Of a DNA stretch of 64,000 nucleotides, positions 41,611-50,526 are shown piece after piece. The DNA comes from Niastella populi. GTDB lineage: Bacteria > Bacteroidota > Bacteroidia > Chitinophagales > Chitinophagaceae. The stretch is from positions 248,001-312,000 of the forward strand of contig NZ_LWBP01000243.1 of assembly GCF_002078015.1 (NCBI RefSeq). Reading direction: 5' to 3'. The notes under the pieces were generated by a model. The model was not told where the DNA came from, did no database searches, and saw only the letters and a list, made by a program, of their open reading frames with translations. The translations under genes and the position numbers were made by a program. Numbering within the stretch: the first letter of the stretch is position 1; every line of letters starts with the position of its first letter.

Positions 41611-42055
41611 TATCTATGATCTTATCGCATGCCTGGTTTATCATGGCGAATACTTCATGGTAGCCGGGTTCGGTGCCATACCAGGGATCGGGCACATCCA
41701 TGTTTTTACCGGGATGCAGTTCGTTCATCAGCAAATCTACCTTTGTTGCGTCGAAATCTTTCCGCGCAATGCGCTGCATTTCTTCTATCACGTCTTCGGC
41801 CATGGCGTATATCTTATCATACTCCCTGAAATCGGCAGCCGTAAAACGGCGGGCGCGCTGATGGCTGATATCTATTCCGTTCTGCAATGCCACTTTTTGC
41901 GATAACCGGTGCGGCTGTTCGCCCACATGATAGCCATTGGTGCCGGCGCTGTCGATGGTCCACGACAAACCTTCCTGTTGTGCCTTATGATGTAAAATGC
42001 CTTCGGCCAGCGGGCTTCTGCAAATATTGCCGAGGCAAACCATTAAAATCTTCAT
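41570..42055 (-). CDS. Low-molecular-weight protein tyrosine phosphatase
   Basis: 161 residues from MKILMVCLGNICRSPLAEG; the P-loop CLGNICRS carries the nucleophile Cys and Arg, and DPWYG carries the general-acid Asp. Such enzymes act on phosphotyrosine proteins or arsenate. The last ~13 residues are encoded by a 7-bp repeat arm (41,576-41,610), so the C-terminus is partly repeat-derived. A -7 element (TATCTTTG, 42,062-42,069) with TTTG 20 bp upstream ends 6 bp before the ATG, predicting a near-leaderless mRNA and excluding the ATG three codons upstream. Confidence 0.94.
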   Translation of the reverse strand: MKILMVCLGNICRSPLAEGILHHKAQQEGLSWTIDSAGTNGYHVGEQPHRLSQKVALQNGIDISHQRARRFTAADFREYDKIYAMAEDVIEEMQRIARKDFDATKVDLLMNELHPGKNMDVPDPWYGTEPGYHEVFAMINQACDKIIDKYRILNDEFRTSK

Positions 42056-42061
42056 AGCCGG

Positions 42062-42093
42062 CAAAGATAGTTTGTAGTTTCACGAACGACAAA
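42062..42093 (-). promoter_or_regulatory. Phosphatase gene promoter (TTTG-N20-TATCTTTG), near-leaderless
   Basis: -33 TTTG (minus strand of 42,090-42,093), 20-bp spacer, -7 TATCTTTG (42,062-42,069). Predicted start is within about 3 nt of the ATG at 42,055. Confidence 0.75.
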
Positions 42094-42214
42094 CCGCAAA
42101 CCATTTTATGGAAATCGCCCGTACCCGCATCTCATTTTTTGAATAAAGTCATTGCAACCGGGATTTTCGTAACGTGTTTATTTCTTATCTTGCCCGGACC
42201 CTAAAAATGTACCT

Positions 42215-42454
42215 ATGGCGTCGGAATTTGATTATGAAGAAAAAAAGCAACGGGCTTATGTCAACAGGCGGGCTATAATGGACTTAGGCATGGGACTCTT
42301 ATACAGCGGCATGGCCGTGGTTATGTTCTTCGCCCAAAAGTTCGGACTGGGTGAGGTGTTTTCCGTGCCTTTTAACTACATATTTGGTGGGCTGTGTTTG
42401 CTGTATGGCGGATTCAGGATCTACCGCGGCATTAAGAGGGACTATTTACGGTAA
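42215..42454 (+). CDS. Small two-helix membrane protein, 79 aa
   Basis: A charged N-terminus (MASEFDYEEKKQRAYVNRRA) is followed by two helices (about 21-40 and 47-66) and a basic end (YRGIKRDYLR). I do not recognise a family with certainty. It lies 147 bp before the PstS-like gene, with which it may form a run together with the TPR gene. Confidence 0.78.
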   Translation: MASEFDYEEKKQRAYVNRRAIMDLGMGLLYSGMAVVMFFAQKFGLGEVFSVPFNYIFGGLCLLYGGFRIYRGIKRDYLR

Positions 42455-42601
42455 AGCATTTCTTCTGCAACGCAGCAAACGCTGCGGCAGAAATTGCAGG
42501 TGACACATGTAATCTGGCTGAACTCGTATTAAAATCTGATTAAACTGACAGGCTTTTAAAGGGTTTCTCCAGGCTTTGATAACTAAGAAGAAGATATACA
42601 G

Positions 42602-43549
42602 ATGAAATGGAAAGGGTTAGCTCAACGGGTGTTTCGCGCACTGGTAGTGATCAGTTGCATCAACATATTTGTAACTGCATGTAAATCGCGCCCCGCAGAC
42701 GCCACACATCCCCAGGAAACCAGTACCAGCGGCACTATCTACATTAGTGTGGATGAGAGTTTTAAGCCGGTGATCGACTCGCAGATAAAGGTTTTTGAAT
42801 CGCAACATCCCGATGCACATATTGTAGTAAATTATAAGCCGGAAGCGGAATGCCTGCGCGATCTGAATGTTGACAGTATTCGCATGGTTATTGTAACAAG
42901 AGGTTTAAGTGAAACTGAGGAAACTACACTTACCAATAAGTTGCAATTCAAGCCGGCTTATGGTGTTATCGCTTACGACGCCGTTGCGGTGATCGTAAAC
43001 AACGACGTAAAGGATACTTTGTTCACCATGCAGGATATACGTGCTATTGCCAAAGGCACAAGCGGTTATAAATATAAGATGCTGCTCGACGGAAAAACCG
43101 CCACCAGCACCGTGCGGTATGTGGTTGATTCATTGCTGAAAGGGCAGCCATTGAGCGAGAACATAGTAGCGGCGCAAAATACCGAGGCCGTTATAGATTA
43201 CATATCAGAGAATAAGGATGCGATCGGCCTGCTGGGAGTGAGCTGGATCGGGAATAAAGACGATACAACACAACGTAGTTTCCTAAAAAAAGTTAAAATT
43301 GCACAAATAGAGAGTAAGGTTAAAGATGAAGCGGGAATTTACGTAGATCCGGTGCAATATAACATTGCTTATGACCGGTACCCGATGACAAGACCCCTTT
43401 ACTATATTTTAAAGGAAAATTACGATGGGCTTGGCAACGGTTTTGCTAATTTTCTTATCTACGAAAAGGGACAGAAAATATTTTATCGGGCATACTTATT
43501 GCCGGCGAGAATGGCGTTTGAGAAAAGGAATATGCAGATAAGTAATTAG
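42602..43549 (+). CDS. PstS-like phosphate-type substrate-binding lipoprotein
   Basis: 315 residues. Lipoprotein signal with lipobox FVTAC (Cys near residue 22-23). The mature part starts with GTIYISVDESFKPVIDSQIKVFESQHPDAHI and continues with YDAVAVIVNNDVKD, IGLLGVSWIG and a C-terminal RPLYYILKENYDGLGNGFANFLIYEKGQKI, all typical of the PstS/SphX-type periplasmic binding fold. No pstABC genes are near, so it may serve another role than phosphate uptake. It stands directly before a secreted TPR protein. Confidence 0.88.
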   Translation: MKWKGLAQRVFRALVVISCINIFVTACKSRPADATHPQETSTSGTIYISVDESFKPVIDSQIKVFESQHPDAHIVVNYKPEAECLRDLNVDSIRMVIVTRGLSETEETTLTNKLQFKPAYGVIAYDAVAVIVNNDVKDTLFTMQDIRAIAKGTSGYKYKMLLDGKTATSTVRYVVDSLLKGQPLSENIVAAQNTEAVIDYISENKDAIGLLGVSWIGNKDDTTQRSFLKKVKIAQIESKVKDEAGIYVDPVQYNIAYDRYPMTRPLYYILKENYDGLGNGFANFLIYEKGQKIFYRAYLLPARMAFEKRNMQISN

Positions 43550-43606
43550 TTTTTAATCAGCGGATTCCTAATACATTATAAAACTTTAAAAAAATAGCGA
43601 CTTACA

Positions 43607-45289
43607 ATGAGCAAGCGATTCATTTGTTTTGTAACCATGGTTCTACTGGGTAGCAATATGCTATTTGCCCAGAGTGTGGAGCAGGGAAGGAAGTTTTTCT
43701 ATTACGAACGGTACAAAAGTGCCAGGGAGAATTTTGAAAAAGTCCTGGCTGCGAATCCGAATAATATCGAAGCAACATACTGGCTCGGTCAAACCATGCT
43801 GGAGCAGAAAGATTCTACTGCAGCTAAAAACCTGTATCAAAAAGCACTGCAGCAAAATGGCAATGCCCCGTTGATTTTGGTAGGCATGGGCGAAATTGAG
43901 CTGCGTGAAGGTAAAACCAACGATGCCCGCCAGCGTTTTGAAACCGCCATCTCCCTCACAAAAGGCAGAGATGTGGAAGTGTTCAACGCAATCGGTCGTG
44001 CGAATGTAGATGCAAAAGCCGGCGATGCCAATTACGCTATCCAAAAGCTGAATGAGGCAACCCAGGTAAAGAAATTCGATAACGCCGAGACCTACCTCAT
44101 CATGGGCGATGCTTACCGCAAATTGATCGACGGCGGAAATGCCATTACTTCTTATACCAAGGCCCTCAATCTCGATCCTAAATTGGCTGCAGCGCATCAC
44201 AAGATCGCCAAGGTATATGTTACCCAGCGGAACAGTGAAATGTTCCTGCCTGGTTTTGAGAAAGCGATCGAGGCCGATCCCGCATATGCGCCTACTTATT
44301 TTGAATTGTTCTACTACTGGTATTTCAAAGATGTAAATAAAGCCGCTCCTTACCTCGACAAATTCATAGCCAATTCAGACCAGGGTCCCGATGTCGAGTA
44401 TTTGAAGACCGACTTCCTGTTCGCTTCCGGTAAATTCGGCGAAGCGAAAGATAAAGCGTTAGGCCTCATCAGCCAGTATGGCGATAAGGTGGCGCCCCGT
44501 ATGTACAAAATGGTGGCTTATGCCTGCGATACCCTCAAAGACATGAACTGCGCCAACAAGTACATGACCGAATATTTTGCAAAACAGAATCCCGATGATA
44601 TCGTTTCTGCCGACTACGAAGAGCTGGCGAACATCAACGCACAAACACCCGGCAGCGAGGCGCAGGCTTTTGTAAATCTGCAAAAAGCGGTTGAAATAGA
44701 TACACTTGAAGAAAACAAGATCAAATACATCAGCAAAGCTGCTGCACTGGCTAAAAAACAGGGCGACCGCAAACAGGAAGCCAACTGGCTCGGTATTGCC
44801 TACGGCCTGAAAAAAGATCCAACCCAAACCGACCTGTACAACTGGGGTATGGCTAACTACCAGGCTGCCAATTATGAAGCCGCAGACAGCATTTTCTGTA
44901 ATATTTATCAAACCCAATATCCCGATCAGATCTATGGATACCTATGGTGCGCAAGAACCATTCAGGCCTGGGATACAACCATGCAATCGCCCAAATTTGC
45001 CCCTGCCCAGGAAAAGCTCGCAGAAATGGCCCTGAAACTGGATTCGGTAAAATTCAAGTCACAGGCCACCGGCGCGTATGCAGCCCTGACCTCATATTAT
45101 AATGATGTTAAAAAAGACAGCAAAACGGCATTAACCTATGTCGACAAGATCCTGGCCATCGATCCGGCTAACTCTTTTGCCAACCAGGTGAAACCCATTT
45201 TGCAGAAACTGATCAATCAATCTTCGGCCCCTGCTAAAAAATCGGGCAGCAGCACCACGGCTAAACCGGGTTCCGCGGCGAAGAAATAG
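43607..45289 (+). CDS. Secreted tetratricopeptide-repeat protein
   Basis: 560 residues with signal peptide (MSKRFICFVTMVLLGSNMLFAQ). At least six TPR units fill residues 25-330 (for example YYERYKSARENFEKVLAANPNNIEATYWLG and AITSYTKALNLDPKLAAAHHKIAKVY), with more, weaker repeats to the end and a Ser/Lys-rich tail. It is likely a periplasmic scaffold. It follows the PstS-like lipoprotein by 57 bp and ends at a strong terminator before the nuo operon. Confidence 0.9.
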   Translation: MSKRFICFVTMVLLGSNMLFAQSVEQGRKFFYYERYKSARENFEKVLAANPNNIEATYWLGQTMLEQKDSTAAKNLYQKALQQNGNAPLILVGMGEIELREGKTNDARQRFETAISLTKGRDVEVFNAIGRANVDAKAGDANYAIQKLNEATQVKKFDNAETYLIMGDAYRKLIDGGNAITSYTKALNLDPKLAAAHHKIAKVYVTQRNSEMFLPGFEKAIEADPAYAPTYFELFYYWYFKDVNKAAPYLDKFIANSDQGPDVEYLKTDFLFASGKFGEAKDKALGLISQYGDKVAPRMYKMVAYACDTLKDMNCANKYMTEYFAKQNPDDIVSADYEELANINAQTPGSEAQAFVNLQKAVEIDTLEENKIKYISKAAALAKKQGDRKQEANWLGIAYGLKKDPTQTDLYNWGMANYQAANYEAADSIFCNIYQTQYPDQIYGYLWCARTIQAWDTTMQSPKFAPAQEKLAEMALKLDSVKFKSQATGAYAALTSYYNDVKKDSKTALTYVDKILAIDPANSFANQVKPILQKLINQSSAPAKKSGSSTTAKPGSAAKK

Positions 45290-45330
45290 CGTTAATAAAT
45301 GATTAACTAACAACTAATCGTACATATTTG

Positions 45331-45380
45331 ATCCCCCCGAACGGGTTTTTTAAAAAATCTCTCGGGGGGATTTCTATTTT
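45331..45380 (+). terminator. Intrinsic terminator after the TPR gene
   Basis: Arms ATCCCCCCGA and TCGGGGGGAT around a 21-nt loop with its own TTTTTT/AAAAAA pairing, followed by TTCTATTTT. It separates the TPR gene from the nuo operon. Confidence 0.87.
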
Positions 45381-45393
45381 AATTCGTTAATAA

Positions 45394-45424
45394 GTTGAAA
45401 ATCTAAAACCCTGTCTTATTTTTG
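45394..45424 (+). promoter_or_regulatory. nuo operon promoter (GTTG-N19-TATTTTTG)
   Basis: -33 GTTG at 45,394-45,397 (one mismatch), 19-bp spacer, -7 TATTTTTG at 45,417-45,424. Start near 45,429, leader about 16 nt to the nuoA ATG. The only strong promoter seen for the operon. Confidence 0.8.
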
Positions 45425-45444
45425 CCCCTAAACCAAAACGGGTT

Positions 45445-45858
45445 ATGATTATGTACCTGTTACAAGTCCAAGTTTCCGCCGTTGCCCAAGATCCCGATAG
45501 TTCCTACTGGTATCTCCCTATTGCTATTCAATTAATTTTCGCAGTCATTTTTGTTGCTGGTATGATGGGCATTACCCACTGGCTGGGGCCCAAACGTAAT
45601 ACTTCCGACAAATTAGAGACTTTTACCAGCGGTATTAAAAGTCATGGCGACGCCCGTCAGCCCATGGCCATTAAATACTTCCTGGTAGCGATCTTATTTG
45701 TTTTGTTCGATGTGGAAGTGATCTTTTTCTATCCCTATGCCGTAAATTTTAAACAGTTGGGATGGAGTGGTTTTGGCGCTGTATTGATGTTCATTGCATT
45801 TTTTCTGTGCGGCTTTATATACATAATAAAGAAAGGAGCGTTAAAGTGGGAAGATTAA
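45445..45858 (+). CDS. nuoA: NADH-quinone oxidoreductase subunit A
   Basis: 137 residues with three helices (about 22-45, 82-103, 108-130). The conserved Glu/Asp stretch FVLFDVEVIFFYPYAVNF in helix 2 and the loop KLETFTSGIKSHGDARQP are standard for NuoA. It is a membrane-arm subunit at the quinone-site junction of complex I. First gene of the nuo operon. Confidence 0.96.
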   Translation: MIMYLLQVQVSAVAQDPDSSYWYLPIAIQLIFAVIFVAGMMGITHWLGPKRNTSDKLETFTSGIKSHGDARQPMAIKYFLVAILFVLFDVEVIFFYPYAVNFKQLGWSGFGAVLMFIAFFLCGFIYIIKKGALKWED

Positions 45859-45866
45859 TAACCAAT

Positions 45867-46030
45867 GTGATAATGTGATAATGAGATAATGGGATAATGC
45901 TTTTGCGCCGCCAGGAAGGCACTAATGCCTTTTTAATCCGGTGCGTAGAAACTTACGAGGTTGCAGGTTGTTATATTAAAGTGCATTGTCAATTATCAAA
46001 TTATCAAATTAGCTAATTATCAAATTAAAT
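45867..46030. repeat. Inverted pair of 8-bp-phased arrays in the nuoA-nuoB spacer
   Basis: Left arm GTGATAAT, GTGATAAT, GAGATAAT, GGGATAAT (45,867-45,898); right arm AATTATCA, AATTATCA, AATTAGCT, AATTATCA, AATTAAAT (45,991-46,030). The arms can pair over about 30 bp around a 92-nt loop that has no gene. It lies inside the operon, so it would be transcribed. Confidence 0.9.
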
Positions 46031-46031
46031 T

Positions 46032-46610
46032 ATGGCACGTCCTGTTCAATATAATATTTACGGTCAAACCGATGTGAAACTGGTAAAGGAAGGCCCTGAA
46101 GGGTATATGGGTGAAGGATTCTTTTCAACCAACCTCGATAAAGTGGTTGGGCTGGCCCGCAAGAACTCCATCTGGCCCCTGCCTTTTGCAACTTCCTGTT
46201 GTGGAATTGAATTTATGGCCACTATGGCTTCGCACTACGATCTGGCCCGTTTTGGCTCAGAGCGTGTGGGTTTTTCTCCCCGCCAGTGCGATCTGCTGAT
46301 GGTAATGGGAACCATTGCCAAAAAAATGGCCCCTGTGGTAAAGCAGGTTTACCTGCAAATGGCCGAGCCCCGCTGGGTACTGGCCATGGGCGCCTGCGCC
46401 AGCAGTGGCGGCATCTTCGATACCTACAGCGTATTGCAGGGTATCGATCAGATCATTCCTGTAGATGTGTATGTACCTGGTTGTCCGCCCCGACCCGAAG
46501 CGGTTATCGATGGCATTCTGAAAGTGCAGGAACTTATAGGAAATGAAAGCCTCCGCAGAAGGAACAGCGATAAGTATAAACAATTAATGGAGAGCTACGG
46601 AATACAATAA
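46032..46610 (+). CDS. nuoB: NADH-quinone oxidoreductase subunit B
   Basis: 192 residues. The N2-cluster ligands are visible: the tandem Cys in ATSCCGIEFMAT, a Cys in MGACASSGG and one in VPGCPPRPEA. NuoB carries cluster N2, which passes electrons to quinone. It begins 2 bp after the repeat arm upstream. Confidence 0.97.
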   Translation: MARPVQYNIYGQTDVKLVKEGPEGYMGEGFFSTNLDKVVGLARKNSIWPLPFATSCCGIEFMATMASHYDLARFGSERVGFSPRQCDLLMVMGTIAKKMAPVVKQVYLQMAEPRWVLAMGACASSGGIFDTYSVLQGIDQIIPVDVYVPGCPPRPEAVIDGILKVQELIGNESLRRRNSDKYKQLMESYGIQ

Positions 46611-46611
46611 C

Positions 46612-46643
46612 AATTAGCTAATGTAATAATTAGCTGATGTGAT
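46612..46643. repeat. 8-bp-phased tandem repeat in the nuoB-nuoC spacer
   Basis: Units AATTAGCT, AATGTAAT, AATTAGCT, GATGTGAT beginning one base after the nuoB stop. Confidence 0.87.
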
Positions 46644-46714
46644 AATTGAACTCCGTAATCTCGTCTTAATAATAAAATCTAAAATGTCTGCCGCCACACG
46701 GCGGGGATAGTTAT

Positions 46715-47218
46715 ATGGCATTAACGAACGAAATTATTCAACAGCGGTTAATTGAAAAGTTTGGCGATCAGGTGCAACAGTTCGGGGAACCTTTTGGCAT
46801 GCTCACGTTTGAAGCGCCTAAAGACCTAAACCTGAAAGTGCTTCAGTTCCTGTATGACGATGAAGTATTGAAGTTTCAGTTCCTCACCGATCTGCAGGCG
46901 GTTCACTATCCCGATAACAAAGGACGTGAGCTGGCAGTTGTATACCACCTGCACAGCCTTACCAATAATGTACGCATCAGGTTCAAAGTGTTCACCGATA
47001 TTCTTACACCCGATGTATACAGCGCCACCGCTTTATATTCATCGGCCAACTGGATGGAAAGAGAGACCTATGATTTTTACGGAGTGAACTTTGTGGGCCA
47101 TCCCAACCTGAAGCGGATCCTGAATGTGGATGAAATGGATTACTTCCCGATGCGTAAAGAGTTTCCGCTGGAAGAACAAACGCGGGTTGACAAGGACGAC
47201 GAAATGTTTGGACGATAA
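46715..47218 (+). CDS. nuoC: NADH-quinone oxidoreductase subunit C
   Basis: 167 residues, separate from NuoD (not fused as in E. coli). The conserved C-terminal part reads YSSANWMERETYDFYGVNFVGHPNLKRIL, the NuoC family signature. It is a peripheral-arm subunit next to NuoD. 29 bp separate it from the nuoD ATG. Confidence 0.96.
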   Translation: MALTNEIIQQRLIEKFGDQVQQFGEPFGMLTFEAPKDLNLKVLQFLYDDEVLKFQFLTDLQAVHYPDNKGRELAVVYHLHSLTNNVRIRFKVFTDILTPDVYSATALYSSANWMERETYDFYGVNFVGHPNLKRILNVDEMDYFPMRKEFPLEEQTRVDKDDEMFGR

Positions 47219-47247
47219 GTGAATTTTGCAAATTGCTAATTGAATTT

Positions 47248-48471
47248 ATGAGTGATCATCATATAAAATTACCCGAAGGCTCAATTGAGAAGCTGACCAC
47301 GACCCTGAATTTAGGGCCTACGCACCCGGCTACCCATGGTGTATTCCAGAACATCCTCGAACTGGATGGGGAACGCATCATTTCAGCCGAGCAAACGATA
47401 GGTTACATTCACCGTGCGTTTGAAAAGATCGCCGAGCGCAGACCCCTGTACCAGATCACCCCATTGACCGACCGGTTGAACTATTGCTCAGCGCCCATCA
47501 ACAACATGGGCTGGCATATCACCTGCGAGAAATTACTGGGTGTAAAAATCCCCAAGCGGGTCGATTACCTCCGTGTGATCATTATGGAACTGGCGCGTAT
47601 AGCCGATCACCTCATTTGTAACTCTATCGTTGGGGTTGATACCGGCGCATTTACCGGGTTCCTGTATGTGATGCAATACCGCGAATTGATTTACGAAATA
47701 TACGAGGAAGTGTGCGGCTCGCGTCTTACGACCAACATTGGCCGTATCGGCGGGTTCGAAAGAAATTTCACGCCCACCGCATTCGAAAAGCTCGAGAAGT
47801 TCCTGCGCGAATATCCCAAAGTGCTGAGGGAATTCGAGAACCTGTTCACCCGTAACCGCATCTTTATGGAGCGTACCATAGGTTGCGGCCCTATCACTGG
47901 TGAAAGAGCGTTGAATTACGGTTTTACCGGACCAAACCTGCGCGCAGCGGGTGTCGATTACGATGTACGCGTACATACGCCGTACAGCAGCTACGAGGAA
48001 TTTGAATTCGATATACCGGTGGGCAGCACCGGCGACTGTTACGATCGTTTCCTGGTGCGTAACCAGGAGATGTGGCAATCGCTTCGCATCATTGAGCAGG
48101 CATTTCGTAAGGTGAAAGAGTTCAAGGGCAAAGACGCTGAAATATTTCATGCCGAAGTGCCTGAGTATTACCTGCCCGAGAAAAAGGATGTATACACGAA
48201 GATGGAAGCATTGATCTGGCACTTCAAGATCATCATGGGTGAAATTGATATGCCTGCAGGTGAGGTGTACCAGTCGGTTGAAGGCGCCAATGGAGAGTTG
48301 GGTTTTTACCTCATAACCGATGGAGGCCGTACGCCCTACAGGCTGCACTTCCGCCGACCCTGTTTTGTTTACTACCAGGCATACGAAGAAATTTCAAAAG
48401 GGGCCATGTTGAGTGACGCCATCATTACCCTGAGTAGCCTGAACCTGATAGCAGGTGAAATGGACGCTTAA
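47248..48471 (+). CDS. nuoD: NADH-quinone oxidoreductase subunit D
   Basis: 407 residues from MSDHHIKLPEG; an earlier in-frame ATG at 47,233 is less likely because the intervening codons are from the repeat-like spacer. Quinone-site residues are in LNLGPTHPATHG and LTDRLNYCSAPINNMGW; the end (GGRTPYRLHFRRPCF) is conserved. NuoD forms the quinone pocket with NuoB and is related to the large subunit of NiFe hydrogenase. Confidence 0.97.
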   Translation: MSDHHIKLPEGSIEKLTTTLNLGPTHPATHGVFQNILELDGERIISAEQTIGYIHRAFEKIAERRPLYQITPLTDRLNYCSAPINNMGWHITCEKLLGVKIPKRVDYLRVIIMELARIADHLICNSIVGVDTGAFTGFLYVMQYRELIYEIYEEVCGSRLTTNIGRIGGFERNFTPTAFEKLEKFLREYPKVLREFENLFTRNRIFMERTIGCGPITGERALNYGFTGPNLRAAGVDYDVRVHTPYSSYEEFEFDIPVGSTGDCYDRFLVRNQEMWQSLRIIEQAFRKVKEFKGKDAEIFHAEVPEYYLPEKKDVYTKMEALIWHFKIIMGEIDMPAGEVYQSVEGANGELGFYLITDGGRTPYRLHFRRPCFVYYQAYEEISKGAMLSDAIITLSSLNLIAGEMDA

Positions 48472-48472
48472 A

Positions 48473-48512
48473 GCTAATGTGATAATTCGATAAGGTGCTA
48501 ATGTGCTAATGG
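48473..48512. repeat. 8-bp-phased tandem repeat in the nuoD-nuoE spacer (5 units)
   Basis: Units GCTAATGT, GATAATTC, GATAAGGT, GCTAATGT, GCTAATGG in exact 8-bp phase, starting 2 bp after the nuoD stop. Confidence 0.88.
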
Positions 48513-48568
48513 AAAACAATATCCGATAGAACATTTAGCTGATTATAAACATAAATCTTTCAAAGAAA

Positions 48569-49069
48569 GTGGCTCAATTTTCTGCAGAGAAACTGGCAAA
48601 AGTAAACGAGATCATTGCACGCTATCCGCAAGGAAAGCAAAAAAGTGCATTGATACCGGTACTGCATATTGCACAGGAAGAATTTGGTGGCTGGTTAAGT
48701 GCTGAAACCATGGATTATGTGGCTTCGATACTCAAAATAGAACCTATTGAAGTGTACGAAGTGGCCACGTTCTATAGCATGTACAACCTGAAACCTGTTG
48801 GTAAATACGTGTTTGAAGTTTGCCAAACCGGTCCGTGCATGTTGAACGGCAGCGACGATATAATTGAATATATAAAGAACAAACTGGGCATTAAAGTAGG
48901 GGAAACCACCGCCGATGGTTTGTTTACGCTGAAAACAGTGGAATGTTTGGGCGCCTGTGGTTATGCTCCCATGATGCAGTTGGGTAAACATTACCGCGAG
49001 CACCTGACGAAAGAAAAGATAGATGCTATTATAGATGAGTGTGAGAGGAATGCAGTAACAAATAACTAA
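48569..49069 (+). CDS. nuoE: NADH-quinone oxidoreductase subunit E (GTG start)
   Basis: 166 residues. The thioredoxin-like 2Fe-2S domain has its four Cys in CQTGPCMLNG and CLGACGYAPMM (cluster N1a). NuoE pairs with NuoF in the NADH-oxidising module. The start is a GTG preceded by an AAAG-rich sequence; no in-frame ATG lies close upstream, and the next one (MDYVASIL) would cut off the helical N-terminus. Confidence 0.95.
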   Translation: MAQFSAEKLAKVNEIIARYPQGKQKSALIPVLHIAQEEFGGWLSAETMDYVASILKIEPIEVYEVATFYSMYNLKPVGKYVFEVCQTGPCMLNGSDDIIEYIKNKLGIKVGETTADGLFTLKTVECLGACGYAPMMQLGKHYREHLTKEKIDAIIDECERNAVTNN

Positions 49070-49126
49070 GATATCAGTTACCAGTTGCCAGGTCCCGGGC
49101 CTGCCCCGATAAAGTTGGGGTTTACG

Positions 49127-49154
49127 GGAAACTGGAAACCGGTAACAGGCAACG
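49127..49154. repeat. 7-bp-phased tandem repeat in the nuoE-nuoF spacer
   Basis: Units GGAAACT, GGAAACC, GGTAACA, GGCAACG; a partly complementary arm (ACCAGTTGCC) lies at 49,080-49,089. Words resemble those at 20,654-20,716. Confidence 0.82.
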
Positions 49155-49161
49155 AATAAAT

Positions 49162-50526
49162 ATGGGAAGAAAACTATTATTAGAAAAAGCGCATGTTCCG
49201 GGGATCCGTAATTACGATGTATACCGTCGTGAGGGCGGTTACCGCAGCGTAGAGAAAGCGCTCAAGACCATGAGTCCCGACCAGGTAACCGAAGAAGTAA
49301 AGAAAAGCGGATTGCGCGGCCGTGGCGGCGCAGGTTTCCCTGCCGGTATGAAGTGGAGCTTTCTGGCCAAACCCGAAGGGGTTCCCCGTTACCTGGTATG
49401 TAATGCCGATGAATCGGAGCCCGGTACTTTCAAGGACCGTTACCTGATGGAGTTCATTCCCCACCTGCTGGTGGAAGGGCTGATCGTTGCATCCTATGCG
49501 TTAGGTTCAGGCAGAACATTCATTTATATCCGCGGCGAATACGCGTGGATCGTTGATATACTCGAGCAGGCCATTGCCGAAGCAAAACAAAATGGCTGGC
49601 TGGGTAAGAATATCCTTGGCACCGGGTTCGATTGTGAAATATATGTACAGCGTGGAGCAGGCGCCTATATCTGCGGTGAAGAAACGGCATTGATCGAATC
49701 GCTGGAAGGAAAAAGAGGCAACCCAAGAATTAAACCGCCGTTCCCCGCCGTGAAAGGGTTGTGGGACTGCCCAACGGTAGTGAACAACGTAGAAACGATC
49801 GCCGCTGTAGTACCGATCATAAACATTACCGGGGAAGAGTACGCCAAAATAGGTGTGGGAAAATCAACCGGCACCAAGCTCATCTCTGCCTGCGGTAACA
49901 TCAATAAACCCGGCGTGTATGAAATAGACATGACCATTTCGGTGGAAGAATTTATATACAGCGATGAATATTGCGGTGGTATTGCCCATGGCAAACGCCT
50001 CAAGGCATGTATACCGGGTGGTTCATCGGTTCCCATTCTGCCTGCCAACCTGTTGTTGAAAACGGCAAAAGGGGAGAACCGCATGATGAACTATGAAAGC
50101 CTTTCCGATGGTGGTTTTGCCACCGGTACCATGATGGGCTCTGGCGGTTTTATCGTGTTGGATGAAGACCAGTGCGTGGTGCGTCATACGTTAACGCTGG
50201 CGCGTTTCTACCGCCATGAAAGTTGCGGACAATGTTCGCCCTGCCGTGAAGGAACCGGCTGGATGGAGAAGATCCTGAAGAATATCGAGTACGGAAAAGG
50301 CAAGAAGAGCGATATCGATCTGTTGTGGGATATTCAACGTAAGATAGAAGGCAATACGATTTGCCCGTTAGGCGATGCCGCCGCCTGGCCGGTAGCTGCC
50401 GCCATCCGTCATTTCAGAGATGAATTTGAATGGCATGTGCAGTACCCGAATGCGGCGCAGAACAGGAATTATGGAATAGCGCATTATGCCGACCCGCTGC
50501 CCGCAGCGGCTGCCAAAACCTCCTGA
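49162..50526 (+). CDS. nuoF: NADH-quinone oxidoreductase subunit F
   Basis: 454 residues. FMN/NADH site motif GLRGRGGAGFPAGMKW, NADESEPGTFKDR, then the 4Fe-4S (N3) ligands in ESCGQCSPCREGTGW and the last Cys in GNTICPLGDAAAWP. NuoF takes hydride from NADH. It is followed by a 367-bp insertion-like spacer before nuoG. Confidence 0.97.
   Translation: MGRKLLLEKAHVPGIRNYDVYRREGGYRSVEKALKTMSPDQVTEEVKKSGLRGRGGAGFPAGMKWSFLAKPEGVPRYLVCNADESEPGTFKDRYLMEFIPHLLVEGLIVASYALGSGRTFIYIRGEYAWIVDILEQAIAEAKQNGWLGKNILGTGFDCEIYVQRGAGAYICGEETALIESLEGKRGNPRIKPPFPAVKGLWDCPTVVNNVETIAAVVPIINITGEEYAKIGVGKSTGTKLISACGNINKPGVYEIDMTISVEEFIYSDEYCGGIAHGKRLKACIPGGSSVPILPANLLLKTAKGENRMMNYESLSDGGFATGTMMGSGGFIVLDEDQCVVRHTLTLARFYRHESCGQCSPCREGTGWMEKILKNIEYGKGKKSDIDLLWDIQRKIEGNTICPLGDAAAWPVAAAIRHFRDEFEWHVQYPNAAQNRNYGIAHYADPLPAAAAKTS

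Noticed and set aside
47533-48348. Long minus-strand open frame over nuoD (271 codons)
   Set aside because: Lies opposite a full nuoD with all family motifs; its product has no recognisable domain.
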